Shown piece by piece: positions 33,195 to 44,220 of a stretch of DNA of 64,000 nt (within the stretch, counting starts at the first letter, position 1; the number at the start of each line of letters is the position of its first letter). The position numbers and the translations under genes were made by a program. The notes beneath the pieces are model-generated. The model was not told the DNA's origin and did no database searches. It saw only the letters and a program-made list of their open reading frames with translations. Source of the stretch: Septoria linicola (Eukaryota; Ascomycota; Dothideomycetes; Mycosphaerellales; Mycosphaerellaceae). The stretch covers positions 62,001 through 126,000 of the forward strand of contig CP099430.1 in NCBI GenBank assembly GCA_024114885.1. The letters run 5' to 3'.

Positions 33195-33687
33195 TCAGAT
33201 GCCAGGAGAAGAGCAACATCGTATGTCAGAGACATTGACAGTCAGCACGCTCGGCTGCAGTATGTCGTTCAGGAGCTCAAGGAGCAGATCCGCCTCGCAA
33301 CATTCCAACAACGCATAGCAATGTTGATCGCCTGGGTCTGTGTCCGCCTACGGGACAGGCGGTCTGGCGAAGCACAATCCGAAGTGGTCAGGCTCCAAGA
33401 AGAGATCGCAGCCGTGGACGAGCACGTTCGCCAATGTCGCGAGAAGCAAAGCCGAGCTAGTGTCGGGCCCAGTCGAGCGCGCTCTCGCACGTTCTGTAGC
33501 GGCCGACCAAGTCGAGATCAACGCACTCCGTACACAGCTTGCCGGCATTGAGCAAGATGAACAGAGCACTGAATTCGATAGCCTGCCGGTCCGCAAGACA
33601 CTGGATGAGCTTACAATCTTGATTGACCACCTCACTATGCGCAAATTCGAGTACGAGGAGGACGCTGCTTACTGTTCACCGCAATAA
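33195..33687 (+). pseudogene. Coiled-coil protein fragment with a frameshift
   Basis: A frame opens right after CTTCTAG (33194), a possible 3' splice site, and runs 'SYVRDIDSQHARLQYVVQEL' to 'VVRLQEEIAAVDEHVRQC', with heptad spacing of a coiled coil. Near 33440-33470 the coil continues in the +1 frame ('RALARSVAADQVEINALRTQ') and ends at TAA 33685-33687. No GT-AG intron fits the junction, so an indel is likely. Together they make about 160 residues, acidic at the end. No known family; a myosin- or BAR-like helical protein, or a domain found next to fungal regulators, are options. Confidence 0.5.
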
Positions 33688-33689
33688 GA

Positions 33690-34780
33690 GCATCGTAGCG
33701 AAGGTCGTGAACAAGTCTGGCCAACACAACGCTTTCGCTGGTGTGCAGCACTTGGTGGGAGAGTGGGGTGGTACCAGGCTGGGGCTGTGGGCACTATGCC
33801 TCTGTAAGCCACAACGACTTGATCCTTTGCCTACTATACTAGCTGCTGCAGCATACGCTTCAACATGCGCACAGTCAGCAGGCGGTCGTGCAATGCCATG
33901 ATTTCAGAAAGGCTCTCCTTGAACGATGGCTGGCACCAAAGTGATGACGTTCCGAAGGTCGACTAGCCCAGGCCACGCAAAGCAAGAGTCAAGCAGTAAT
34001 TACATAGGCGGGACTTTATCTTAACAAATCGTCAAAGCATGCTTTGGTGAATGTGCGAATTCGCTGGCATGCTACTCGGTCCGAAAGCTGAAGCCTGAGG
34101 TTGTTCAAAGGCAGTATCACTATCATCAGCAGAGCCCAATGCAAGTTCAGAGCCCTTGGCAGACTGGTGCTGGTGGTGGATGGGGTCAGATGTAGCCTGA
34201 AGCACATCGCCTGAGCTTGCTCGTTCCTGTCACCTCCTCTTTGTTCCTCACAGCCTCGAGAGCTACATACCGATGCTGCGAGCCCGGCGAGGACTTCCAC
34301 TCAACTTATAGTCATGCTCATGGCGCAAGGAAGGGTTCGACTTTCTTCTCCATGTTAGCACGCCTACCGGATCATGCTCGATCTAGCACTTCAGCCGTGC
34401 ATTGTAAGGCCTCCCTTCACAATTTGAGCAGTAAAACACGACTTCCTGCTAGGCGGACACCGCCGTCTGCTAGGTGTGTTCAAGGTCGCGCTCATGCAGC
34501 TATGCAACCCGCTGACCCACTGTGCATAAACTGTCCATAGACTGCCGTTACGTCTGCAGGCTTCCAAGCCGACACACAGCGTGCGATACCGAACCCTCGA
34601 ACCCTGACACAATTCGGTCATCTTCTACATCTGTCACGGCACGACAATGATACCCAGCCGTGCTTATGGACACCTCCTATACAAGTAGAGTCTTCACTCC
34701 ACTCCAGCTTTGCTTACACTACTTGTCACCTCCCTGCATTCAAGGCTTACGGTCAGGACAAGTCAATGCGAGCCACCCCT
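33690..34780. other. Unmutated DNA without a supportable gene
   Basis: Several short frames overlap on both strands (for example 34016-34300 minus, 34217-34540 plus), but none has consistent codon use, neighbouring splice sites or a recognisable domain. Probably intergenic or decayed sequence. Confidence 0.5.
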
Positions 34781-34784
34781 TCCT

Positions 34785-34938
34785 AATCCCCATAGTGTAC
34801 AGTAATGTTACAACCAGCCAACCCATATTGTACAGTATTGATACAGCCTCCTCCTCCCCTCGTACTACTCATCTCTCGCCTCTCATCCCCTGCTTCCTAG
34901 ACCCCAACCGACTTACCAGCTTACCTACCAATCCCCAA
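34785..34938 (+). promoter_or_regulatory. Pyrimidine-rich fungal-type promoter
   Basis: C/T-rich tracts (CCTCCTCCTCCCCTCG, TCTCGCCTCTCATCCCC) precede a start codon in good context (CCCCAAATGTCC at 34934-34945). Such CT-rich blocks directly upstream of the start are typical of ascomycete genes. No TATA box is clear. Confidence 0.45.
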
Positions 34939-35004
34939 ATGTCCTCCTCAGAACTTGAAGAAGAAACGTACCTCCTAAGCCCGAGCCCTCCTAGACCGCC
35001 CTAA
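34939..35004 (+). CDS. Short open frame, likely the 5' stub of a truncated gene or an upstream ORF
   Basis: ATG in good context gives 21 residues, 'MSSSELEEETYLLSPSPPRP' plus Pro, then TAA inside a (CAA)n run. The acidic then Pro/Ser-rich start resembles the N-terminus of many fungal proteins, and the promoter-like tract supports the start. The same frame stays open upstream to 34660 without a good start. Sequence beyond 35040 decays into repeats, so the gene body is missing. Confidence 0.35.
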   Translation: MSSSELEEETYLLSPSPPRPP

Positions 35005-35021
35005 CAACAACAACAACAACA
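35004..35021. repeat. (CAA)6 microsatellite, unmutated
   Basis: An intact CA-rich run inside the island, in contrast to the TAG/TAA tracts left of it. Confidence 0.85.
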
Positions 35022-35274
35022 GCCCCAGTCCTAACATACGAGTATACAGCTCTGGAACCCTCTCCACAGACATATAACACGCGTAGCTGCAGACTACTAT
35101 GATAGATATGCTTGGAAGGAGGATTCCTATGTTGCTCTTCTAGGACTGTTAGTGGCTATTAGCATTGATACTAGGAAGATAGACAGAGGAAGGACATGGC
35201 TGAAAATAGCGAGTAGGGAGAGAGGGAGTAGGTTTTAGAGATTGAAGCTAGGAAATAGGTAGGACAATACTTAT

Positions 35275-35418
35275 ACGATAGTAGGACAATACGATAGTAG
35301 GACGATACGATAGTAGTACGATACGATAGTAGTACGATACGATAGTAGTACGGTACGATAGTAGTACGATACGATAGTAGAACGATATAATCGTAAGATA
35401 ATATAATAGTAGAATAAT
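35275..35418. repeat. 16-bp minisatellite, about nine units
   Basis: Monomer ACGATAGTAGTACGAT. The first units are ACGATAGTAGGACAAT and similar; the last two read ATAATCGTAAGATAAT and ATAATAGTAGAATAAT. G/C to A/T decay increases from left to right, so the array straddles the edge of the island. Confidence 0.9.
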
Positions 35419-36552
35419 AATATAGTAGTATATATCTATAAAAAGAATATATAAAGCTATTTATCTAAGTTTATAGTACTATATAGTCTAGATATTTATA
35501 GTTCTTTATTATTATAATTAAAGATCTAGACGATTATATAGTAATAATTTCTACTAAGGCCTAAGGTTATATATACGATAAGTCTTTTAGTATAGAGACT
35601 CTATTCTATAGTATACTACTCTAGATATCGCTCTAATTAGTAGCTAACTCTAACTTTAAGATAGCTTATAATAAGGTAATAGAGCTAGTAGAAAGATCTA
35701 CTAGAACGACTATATTTAAAAGCTAAGTTATTATAGATATATTAGATTCTATACTAGATCTAGAGCTATTCTATAGAGTAGAATAATTCTTTATAGTTAT
35801 AATAGTATTCTATACTTTTCTTACTATACTAATAGAAAGGAACCTATTTAGAAAGACTAGTATATAACGAACTAAATAGTACTCTAAAATAAGACTATAT
35901 ACTTATCTATACTAGCTACTAATAATACTTCTAAAGTAAGTTACTTATATCTAGAATAGTAGAAATATAGCTATATATATAGCTACTATCTAGAGGTTAT
36001 CTATATCTAGGTCTATATCTATAAGGAACCTATTACTAAGATAGTAAAGATTATTAGCCTTATTTATAAGTAGAGCTTATAAGCCTCTACTTTCTATCTT
36101 TTAAGTATTTAGATTTAGCTAGTAGTATAACTATTATTAAGATTATATAATTACTATTCTATTATAGTAAGTAGCTAGTAACGTCTATTATCTCTATACT
36201 AAGTATATAAGAGACTAGAATATATAGGTAGTAATATCCTAGAATACCTAGATATTAGCCTAGAAAATAAAAAAGAAATAAGTTATAAATATAAGATATA
36301 TATTAACTCTAAAAATACTTATAAAGTTATTTACTAAATTATAGAGAAAGCTAAACGCTATCTAGATAAGATAAGCTATAATATTTATAGCTCTATAGAG
36401 ACTTCTACTAAAGAAGATTACTATTACTTTATAAATAATTATAGTTACTATTTAGGAGTAAATCTATTATAATATAAATCTAAAGCTTTCTCTAGTATTA
36501 GAGACTTTAAAATAAGAGTAAAAAATTCTAACTCTAATAGTAGTAATAAGAG
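35419..36552. other. RIP-degraded DNA, no identified element
   Basis: AT-rich, CpA- and CpG-poor. Some plus-strand frames read for 100 or so codons through TAG/TAA (about 35830-36550), but no domain is recognisable. It forms the left flank of transposon P. Confidence 0.5.
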
Positions 36553-36600
36553 ACTAACGTATTTAATAAGCGAGTATACTAGATACGCTAGTATACTACT
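36553..36600 (+). repeat. P left terminal inverted repeat
   Basis: 48 bp, inverted match to 45483-45530 with only a few mismatches. Confidence 0.9.
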
Positions 36601-36779
36601 ATTATAAAGTAAATAACTTTAATTATTAATTTCTTAGGCTATAGGTATTAGAACTATACTAAAGTTAGATTAATTAAATCCTTAGAAGTTACTTTATTTA
36701 ATAGATAAGCTCTTAAGTTATAACCTAGAATACTATACCTACTATAGGTTAGTTTAGCTCTTAGCTACTTCTTAATCTC

Positions 36780-37086
36780 TCTAACTAACTATATTATATA
36801 TTAAGCTTATAATTAAGCTATGTCTCTTATAGCTAATTTATTAGTATTAATACTAAGAGTAAGCTTAATATTCTTTCTTAGTACTCTATATAACTATAGT
36901 TTTATAATAATTGTCTTTATATTATCGTATTTAGCCTAGAGTAATAATATAGCTACCTACGACCTTATAAATCCTCTTAATAGCCTATAAACTATCTTAA
37001 GGATTAGACCTAGTAAGCTTTCTTAGTATCTAACTATCTTGTCCTTAATCTTACCTATATAGATATTAACCTACTAAGGGTTATAG
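36780..37086 (-). pseudogene. P transposase, C-terminal piece
   Basis: Joining 44243 to 37094 (target duplication counted once) keeps the reading frame of the minus strand. The piece reads '.DS.ILRKLTRSNP.DS..AIKRIYKVVG' then a Lys/Tyr/Gln-rich helical tail. Pogo transposases typically end in such a helical region after the DDE core. Stops are TAG/TAA. Confidence 0.65.
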
Positions 37087-37094
37087 AGTATAAC
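37087..37094. repeat. 8-bp target duplication of hAT element W (left)
   Basis: AGTATAAC, identical to 44235-44242. An 8-bp duplication is diagnostic of the hAT superfamily. Confidence 0.92.
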
Positions 37095-37148
37095 TAGACT
37101 AGTCGCTAAGTAAGTAGGATCTACTTATTTATAAGCCTTATAGTAAGT

Positions 37149-37205
37149 AAGTAAGTAAGTAGAGAGTCTAGCTATTATATAAGTAAGGTAAGTAAGTAAG
37201 TAAAT
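37149..37205. repeat. (GTAA)n tract inside W, left end
   Basis: Subterminal GTAA repeats matched at the other end of W (44102-44220). Repeated short motifs just inside the inverted repeats are common transposase-binding sites in hAT elements; that role here is inference. Confidence 0.75.
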
Positions 37206-37298
37206 AGATAGTAAGTAACTTAGAAGCCTTATAGCGTTATTCTTCTTCTCTACTATACGTATCTATATAATAGCGTTAGAGCGTTTATTATACTATTC

Positions 37299-37313
37299 TT
37301 CGCTATTTAATAG
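37299..37313. repeat. 15-bp target duplication of LINE L (left)
   Basis: TTCGCTATTTAATAG, identical to 42657-42671. Confidence 0.88.
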
Positions 37314-37666
37314 ATAGATAAATCTTATTACCGGTCTACCTCTTTATATATCTAGAGTAAGTAGTATACTCTTTATTATTCTTTAAAGAGAAAAGCTATA
37401 AAAAACTCTTCTTATCTCCTCTTTATTTTATAGTTAGTAGCTACCTCTATTATTCTCTACCTTTCTTTATATAAAACTAGGCTCCTTTATAGCCTAGCCT
37501 CTCTTTACCTCCTACCTCTCTCTCTCTATCCTCTCTCTCTTCTAGTATTTATAGATCCTTAAGTTTTCTCTAATTCTATCCTAGGCTTATTAGTATAGTA
37601 GTATTATACCTACCTCTTAAAGTCTATAGAGGAGGAATATAGATCCTAGCTATCTCTATAGTTTAA

Positions 37667-37735
37667 AGCCTTGTCCTATAATTCCTATAGTATAATAGAG
37701 TATAGGAGGTTATAGGTTCAAACCTTATATAGGCT
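37667..37735 (+). other. tRNA-like segment with polymerase III A and B boxes
   Basis: TAGTATAATAG (37688-37698) fits the A-box consensus and GTTCAAACC (37716-37724) fits the B box. The ends AGCCT and AGGCT pair over 5 bp. The boxes are only 17 nt apart, too close for a normal tRNA, and the cloverleaf does not close, so this is at best a tRNA-derived remnant at the 3' end of L. Confidence 0.3.
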
Positions 37736-37899
37736 ATTCTTTTTATTATAGTATTCTTGTCTATATTCCTCTTATTTTTATTATTATCCTTATCTTAGTT
37801 CCCTTAGTCTCTTAGTTTTATAGGCTCTTCTCTAGTTCCTTCTTTACTAAAGAGAACTAATCTAGGACTCTCTCTTAAATAAGCTACCTAGCTATAGCT

Positions 37900-40800
37900 T
37901 ATAGGCTCCTCTTAGTTATTATTATTTCCTCCTAGTAGCTAGTTCCTATTTCTAAGAATAGCTTTTGTCTACTAGCCTAGTACTTCTAGTAGGATATATA
38001 TATATATCTTATAGTTTAGGCTCTTTAGTTATATAGATACTAGAGCTAGATCCCTAGGACCCTTCTCTTTATAAGATATATATTTAGGCTAATAGAGCCT
38101 GTCCTAACTAGAGTTATTATTATACTTATAGGCCTAGAGAGGCCTAAGTATAGCTCCTATACCTCTCTTATATATATTAACTACTATACTACTAGGTTAT
38201 CTCTACCTAGGTTAGTTCTTCTCTACTTTACTCTCTCCTATTCTAGATCCTATTATTATCTAGCCTACTAGTCCTTTACCTAGTCCTCTTATCCCTCTCT
38301 CTCTATTATAGGCTCTAGGCTCTATACTATATTATTATAAGGTTATAGATCTCTATAGTCTTTATTTATCTTAGGCCTAGGTCTAGCCTTCTTCTATTTC
38401 TAGCTTCTCTCTATATAATTATCTAGTATTAGCTCCTAATATAGCTATATACCTAGGTAGCTACTCTCTTTCCTATATATTACCTTAATAGGTCCTAGGT
38501 ATATATCTTTATAGAGGTAATATTTACCTCTCTTTATAGAACCTAGGTAGATACTATCTTATATACTCTAGTAATATACCTTAAGGCCTAGGTCTAGATC
38601 TTCTCTATAGGTTTAGTTAGGCTCTTATTATAGTCTCTTATACTCTCTAGGTTTAACTAGATAGAGTATCTATAGACTAATATAGGCCTAATAACTACTA
38701 TATAGAGGTGTCTTATCTTCTAGAAAAATACTCTCTAGGTAGATTTATAGAGCCTCTATAGGGATTAGATCTATTATATACTCTTCTCTACTACTTTCTT
38801 TATATATAGGCTTTATCTAAGTTTAGTATCTACCTATACCTCTAGTAGTCTAAGAGATAGTACTAGCTCTCTCTTAAACCCTAGGATTTAGACTATTACT
38901 TATAGGTTATAGTTCCTTCCTCTTATAAAGTAGATAAGTTAGTATTTTTAGAGTATAAAGGTAGCCCTATACCTCTTTACCTAGTATATATACTTCTAGT
39001 ATACTCTCTCTAGCTATTTATAGTTCTCTTCTATAGTTATACTATATATAAGAATATTAGAGTTATCTATAAAGCCTATTATAGTTATATTTCTCTTCTA
39101 GAGAGCTAGGAGGAAGATTAAGATAAAGAAGAAAAAGAGGATAGAAGAGAGTATAGATCTCTATAGTATCTCTATATCCTATAGTCTCTCTTAGTTAACG
39201 AACTCTCCTAGTTTCAAGTATATAGTCCTATTCTAGAAGAAGGATCTTATAAACTAGATTATATAGTCTAGGTAGCCTTTTATCCTAATATTATAAAAGA
39301 GTCTCTAGTAGAATACTTTATTAAATACTCCTAAGATATCTAGGTAAAGTATTAATACTACTAATCCTAGTTTAGCCTTCTAGATAGTTCTAACCTATTT
39401 AGTAATTAGGTCTAGTACTAAAGTAGTTAACCTACTTAGCCTAGCTTCTATCTAGGCTTCTAGGAGAAGCTTTCTCTCTTCTACTTTCTTAGAGATTCTT
39501 TTAGCTATAATTACCTCTAGGACCTTAGCTAGTATATTTAGGAGTACGATTAGTCTATATACCTCTACCTTAGTATAGTCTAGCTTTTATAGCTTCCTAA
39601 AGACGACTATAGTAGAGTACTTAAATAGTTTAGAGTAGTAGGCCTATCTTAGATATACTATAAAGAATATTACTAGGAATAGAGCTATCTCTACTCTATA
39701 TTTCTATAAGAGGATATTCTAGACCTAGTCTAGGCCTAGTACCTTTCTTATAGGTAGCTTCTTAAGGATTACTAGGATATCCTCTAGGTATACTATCTCT
39801 CCTACCTAAAACTAGATTAGTATAACTACTTCTAGGATATCTAAGAGGTCTATCTCCTCTAGGAGAAGAAAGAAGTACTCTACTAGGACCCTAGCCTTAC
39901 TCTTATTTATATATCTATCCTATTAGTCCTAGCTATAGAGAGTAGAGAACTATAGAGTTATATATCTCTAGTTAGCCTTATCTCTAGCCTATTTAGCTAG
40001 TTTCTATATTTACTTTAGATTCTCTTTAACCTTCCTAACTATCTATTTCTATAATATATTTATAGCCTTCCTAACTATCTTATTCTTCCTATAGTAGGTA
40101 TCTAGATAGTCTCTATAGCTAGCTTTAGTAGAGGTTACTTTCTAATTTCTTCTTACCTCTCTTACTATCTTAATAGCTATATTATATTCCTAGAGCTATA
40201 CTACTCTTATATATTAAGATAGTTTAGTATTTAGGACTATCTCCTTTATAACTCTCTAGAGTACCTTCTAGAGGAATTTAGCTACCTAGTCTAGGTCCTA
40301 GTTAGTTTCTAGTAGAAGTAGTTCTAGATATTCTATCTTCTATAGAGCCTTCTTCTTTACTACTTCCTAGTCTACTCTAGCCTATTATAGTCTTAGGCCT
40401 CTTTCTTTCTAGTAGAGCTACTATATCTAAATAACTATAAGGATAGAGATATAGTTAGAGCTAAATATATTCTCTAGAAGGGTCTAGTAGCTTTATACCC
40501 TCTATTAGAGAGACTAGCTAGCTAATATAAGGTCTAGAGTCTAGTAGCTAGAGTTATACCTCTTCTAGATAATAGTACCTAGTTCTAGAAGTAGCTAGAG
40601 GTCTACCTAGAAGGCTATCTAGATTAGATAGTTAGCTATAATATATTAGGATACTACTAGGTTCTCTCTCTATTAGAGGTAGTAAAGGTTAAAGTCCTCT
40701 ATAACTATAGTCTCTCTCTAGGCCTCTATATCTCTCTAGGTAGCTACTTCTAGCTAGAGAAGCACTCTAGATTATATATATAATAGTAGGCCTAATAGGT

Positions 40801-41200
40801 TATAGTTATTATATATAGTAATATATCTACTCTATATCCTAATAGTAATAGATACTATGTCTCCTAACTAGCTATACTCTAGATCCTATTAGGAGAAGTC
40901 TAGTTTATCTAAAATAAGGAGTACTACTCTTAGGTATCCTATCTTTAAGAGGACTAGGTAGTACCTCTTTCTTATCTTTATCTTCCTATTAGCTAGGTTA
41001 ATCTATAGCTCCTAGATTACTATAACTTATATAGTTTTTAGATCTATATCCTATAGGAGAAGAGCCTATATAGTAGATATATAGTTAATATTATATTAGT
41101 AGATCTAGAGGTTATATCTATTTATTAGATATATCTTCTTATATATCTATTTAGTCCTATCCTTTATTTTCCTCTAAGGTCTCTACTATCTTCTTTACTT
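37900..41200 (-). pseudogene. L ORF2: endonuclease and reverse transcriptase
   Basis: The apurinic-type endonuclease is read at about 40440-41000 ('IVIEDFNLYYL' near 40690, where IGDFNLHHP is usual). RT follows at about 38640-40100: 'YTKVEVYRLIVLLN' for 'Y..YRPIALLNTLGK' near 39550, 'IRIKGYLDYII' near 39280, and the catalytic box 'GFIDNSNIL' at about 39050-39076 where FVDDSNIL is expected. Later 'RLLEV.VDTKL' (about 38835) is the post-RT block 'LGV.ID.KL'. RNase H may follow left of 38600 but was not confirmed. The intact protein nicks the target and primes reverse transcription there. Confidence 0.85.
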
Positions 41201-41249
41201 AAAGGTATATAGATATTTTATTTACCTACCTTCTTCTTTCTATTATAGT

Positions 41250-42640
41250 AGAGATACTTCTACTTAGCTTCTCTAGAGGCTTATTTATCCTAGCCTAGCT
41301 ACTTAGTAGAGCTATCTCTTTGTCCTATAGCTAGGTAGGTATAGCTTAGTATTTTCTCTTCTTATTAGAGATAATAGTAAAGCTCTTTTTATCTTATATA
41401 GAAGTAGCCTAAGTTTGTCTGTTCCTAAATAAGTCTAAGAAGACTTATACCTTTACTAGAGCTACCTATTTATACTTATAGAGTCTTAACTAAGCTAGGT
41501 AGTTACCTCTATAGTTACTATACTTCTTATTATAGGATTTATAGTCTATTGTCTTATAGGCCTCTAAGTATACTCTATACTTATCCTAGTCCTCTCTATA
41601 GTATATTATAATATACCTAAACTTCTAGTACTTAAGGTACTAGATTACCCTCTACTATAGGTAGTAGGCCTTTATACTATAGAAATTAGCTTCTATAAAG
41701 AAGCCTATCTTAACTACCTCTCTTACTATCTATTCCTCCTAGAATCTAAGGATTATTATAGAGTATCTTTAGTTCTCTTTTACTTTAGAGCTCTTTATCT
41801 ATATTACCTAGGTAATCTTAATATATAGGATCTAGTATATATTTTCCTCTTTAAGAGTTCTAAGGTATAAGCTATCCTCTATATCCTAGTTTACTCTAAC
41901 TCTATAGACTAGTACCTTATAGAGGTATCTAGCTACCTAGGTCTATAGCTAGGCTACCTAAATCTATTTCTAATTTTCTTCTAGCTTATATTTCTCCTAC
42001 TCTCTCTATAAGAGGACTTTAATATCTCTACTAGGTAGCTTCTAGATTACTACTATATTATAGCTCCTAAGCTTTTCTCTAATTTCCTTTCTACTTCGTC
42101 TCTTTACTTTATCTCTCTCTTACTAGCTTCCTATCTTAATCTAGATAGCTACTATTACCTAAGATATTAATCTTAGTCTTAGTAGTATAGGCTAAATTTA
42201 GACTACTTTCTAGGCCTAGGACTATAGTACTATATAGCTATCCTATTACTTTTAGATAGTCTTCTAGATATTCTAGAGAGTAGAGGAGATAGAGTAGGTA
42301 TATATCTAGTAGAGGAGAGCCTACTAGGCTCTTTAGAGAAGAGAGAGAAGGAAGGATTAGCCTAGGCCTTAAAGGAGGTCTAGGGCTTTTTAGATATCTA
42401 CTATAAGGGTAGTTAGGTTCTTTATTAGCTATTAGCTTATAGTATTAGTCTCTAGGTATTATTAGAGGCCCTTAGAGCTAGTTAGGAGTTCTCTAGGCCT
42501 CTACTTCTACTCTTAGGTCTAGAGAGTACTAGTCTCCTTTTCCTAGGTTCTTACTTTAGTCTATATATTCTACTATCTTTTAGAGTATATAGTAGCGTAT
42601 TAGAAGGCCCTTAGGCCTCCTATAGGATACTCCTTACGTA
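41250..42640 (-). pseudogene. L ORF1 region (nucleic-acid-binding protein), degraded
   Basis: The 1.4 kb upstream of the endonuclease on the minus strand is where LINE ORF1 should be. Lys/Arg-rich sequence is visible, but CCHC knuckles could not be read with certainty because Cys and His codons are RIP targets. The call rests on position. Confidence 0.5.
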
Positions 42641-42656
42641 GTAGAGGTATCTTTTT

Positions 42657-42671
42657 TTCGCTATTTAATAG
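42657..42671. repeat. 15-bp target duplication of LINE L (right)
   Basis: Identical to 37299-37313; preceded by a run of seven T. Confidence 0.88.
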
Positions 42672-43559
42672 TATTAAGATATACGAGATAATCGAGTAGT
42701 ATCTATAAGTATATAGGATAGTATAGTTAGGCTATTATAAGTGTCTAGTCTACTACGCGCGTATTAAAAGTAAGAGTATTAGTATAGTTATTAGATCGTA
42801 ATAAGGTAAATAAGGTATAGAGATCGTTAGATCGTTAAAGAAGTAGCTAAAGCTATATAATTAGGCGAAATAATTAGCTTAGCTAGCTTAACTAAGCTCG
42901 CTTATATATATTTAATACTAAATCTAATAGCTTTAGATCCTAGATTCCTTATAATCTACTATTATAATTATAGTATTATTACTAGTATATTAAATAATAT
43001 TACTAAAATAAATTAGATAGATATTCTAAGCGATATAAAATAGAGCTTAGATAGTTAGTAAAATTTCTATATAAAAACATCTCTAGATTTATATAGTTCT
43101 AGCTCTAAGATTTTAAGCTCGTATTCTTATTATATTTTAATATTAATAAACTATTACTTTCTAGTATACTAAGAATCTACCTCTAATATTATAGATATAC
43201 GACTATATAGCCTTAAAATAATTTAGACGATTAAACTAGCTATAGCGATTCGAATAGAAAAGAGTATATACTCTAAAACGCGTATTCTATAGTATAGTTA
43301 GTATTAGAAACAGGTTTAGTTCGGTCTTAGAGTTATAAGTTATTAGCTTATAGAGATACGGATATACTAACTAAGAGCGATAATCTTATCTTTAAATACT
43401 AGCGTATTTATAATAACGCTATTATAGAGCTTAGTATAGATATAGAATTAGTATTAGACCTATCTTTAGTAATTAGGATAGACCTAGAGTCTATACTATT
43501 AGAATTAGCTACGTAGGTAGATAATAACGCGTCTATATAAGCTTCGTAGCTATACTCTT

Positions 43560-44099
43560 TTAGTACTTTACGAAGCGTAAACACGATAATAATACCGAAT
43601 TACTCGACTAACTAGACTTCGAACGATTACCTATATACTTATAGCTACTAGACAATACTTAGATAATATTATAGGTCTTTACGTATAGCTAGCGGCTATA
43701 GAATACGTAGAAGAAGGTAGTTTAGGTATATAAGATCTACTACTCTCGAAGAGCGTAGTTACGTAGTAAATAGGCTAGTATCTATAACGTAGATAAAGTA
43801 ACCTTATTAGTAGGAGTATACTTAAGATAAATATATAGTATATATAAGAAAGGTAAGAAGCTAGAAATATCTTCTAGTAAGTAGTATAAGCTAATAGATA
43901 GGTACGTTACGCCTTAGAGTATTAATAATAATATAGCTATTAAATTCGATATAGACGACTTTCTTACGTTACTATATATATAGCTAATTATAGACAATAT
44001 TACCTTCTATAAGTACGATTTACTAGCCTTTAGAGCGCTCCTATCCTACCTCTAACCTACTATTCGATATCGTAATATACTACTACTTATAGCTAGCGT
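43560..44099 (+). pseudogene. hAT transposase N-terminal fragment in W
   Basis: One plus-strand frame, broken mainly by TAG/TAA, includes 'KLIDRYVTPQSINNNIAIKF' and then 'DDFLTLLYI.LIIDNITFYK' to 'LLAFRALLSYL'. This pattern of 'VE...FR.LL.YL.P' after an aromatic-rich spacer is typical of fungal hAT transposases between the BED finger and the catalytic core. The core and the C-terminal dimerisation domain are absent; the right inverted repeat follows. A weak likeness to fungal tyrosine recombinases (DUF3435) was considered and set aside because of the 8-bp target duplications. Confidence 0.55.
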
Positions 44100-44101
44100 T
44101 A

Positions 44102-44220
44102 CTAAGTAAGTAAGCCTAATATAAGTAAGTAGAGAGCGTCTTATTTACTTGACAAGTAAGTAGCGAGAGCACTAAATAGTAAGTAAGTAAGTAAAGATAT
44201 CTTTACTTACGTTACTTACT
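44102..44220. repeat. (GTAA)n tracts at the right end of W
   Basis: GTAAGTAAG repeats in both orientations next to the right inverted repeat; mirror the set at 37149-37205. Confidence 0.75.

Larger units (their letters stand above)
32966..35284. other. Island of unmutated, normal-composition DNA
   Basis: From TTACAGGCATTGTGC on, CA and TG are frequent, GC content is ordinary, and stops include TGA. Composition switches sharply on the left and over about 250 bp on the right, ending in a minisatellite. This is what RIP leaves when a sequence is single-copy. It holds gene pieces but no full gene that I can support. Confidence 0.9.
37314..42656 (-). mobile_element. Tad-like non-LTR retrotransposon (LINE) L, 5.3 kb
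   Basis: On the minus strand: ORF1 region, endonuclease, reverse transcriptase, then a 3' region. Flanked by perfect 15-bp duplications. Its 3' end (left side) lacks a clear poly-A. It lies within hAT element W. Like the copia copies it has almost no CpG. All frames are broken by TAG/TAA. Confidence 0.88.

Noticed and set aside
33348..33644. Minus-strand frame of 98 codons opposite the coiled-coil fragment
   Set aside because: The plus strand gives a heptad pattern in two joined frames; the minus frame is Ser/Leu-rich with no motif.
34016..34300. Minus-strand open frame of 94 codons in the island
   Set aside because: No domain, no splice or promoter context, and plus-strand frames overlap it; chance frame in GC-balanced DNA.
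34217..34621. Overlapping open frames on both strands (107 and 76 codons)
   Set aside because: Both strands are open over the same DNA and neither shows codon bias or a known motif.
37667..37735. A functional tRNA gene
   Set aside because: The A and B boxes are 17 nt apart, the acceptor stem pairs over only 5 bp and no cloverleaf forms; kept only as a tRNA-like remnant.
43560..44099. Possible tyrosine recombinase (DUF3435, Starship captain type)
   Set aside because: The likeness is weak, and the flanking 8-bp duplications with inverted repeats and the FR.LL.YL pattern point to hAT.
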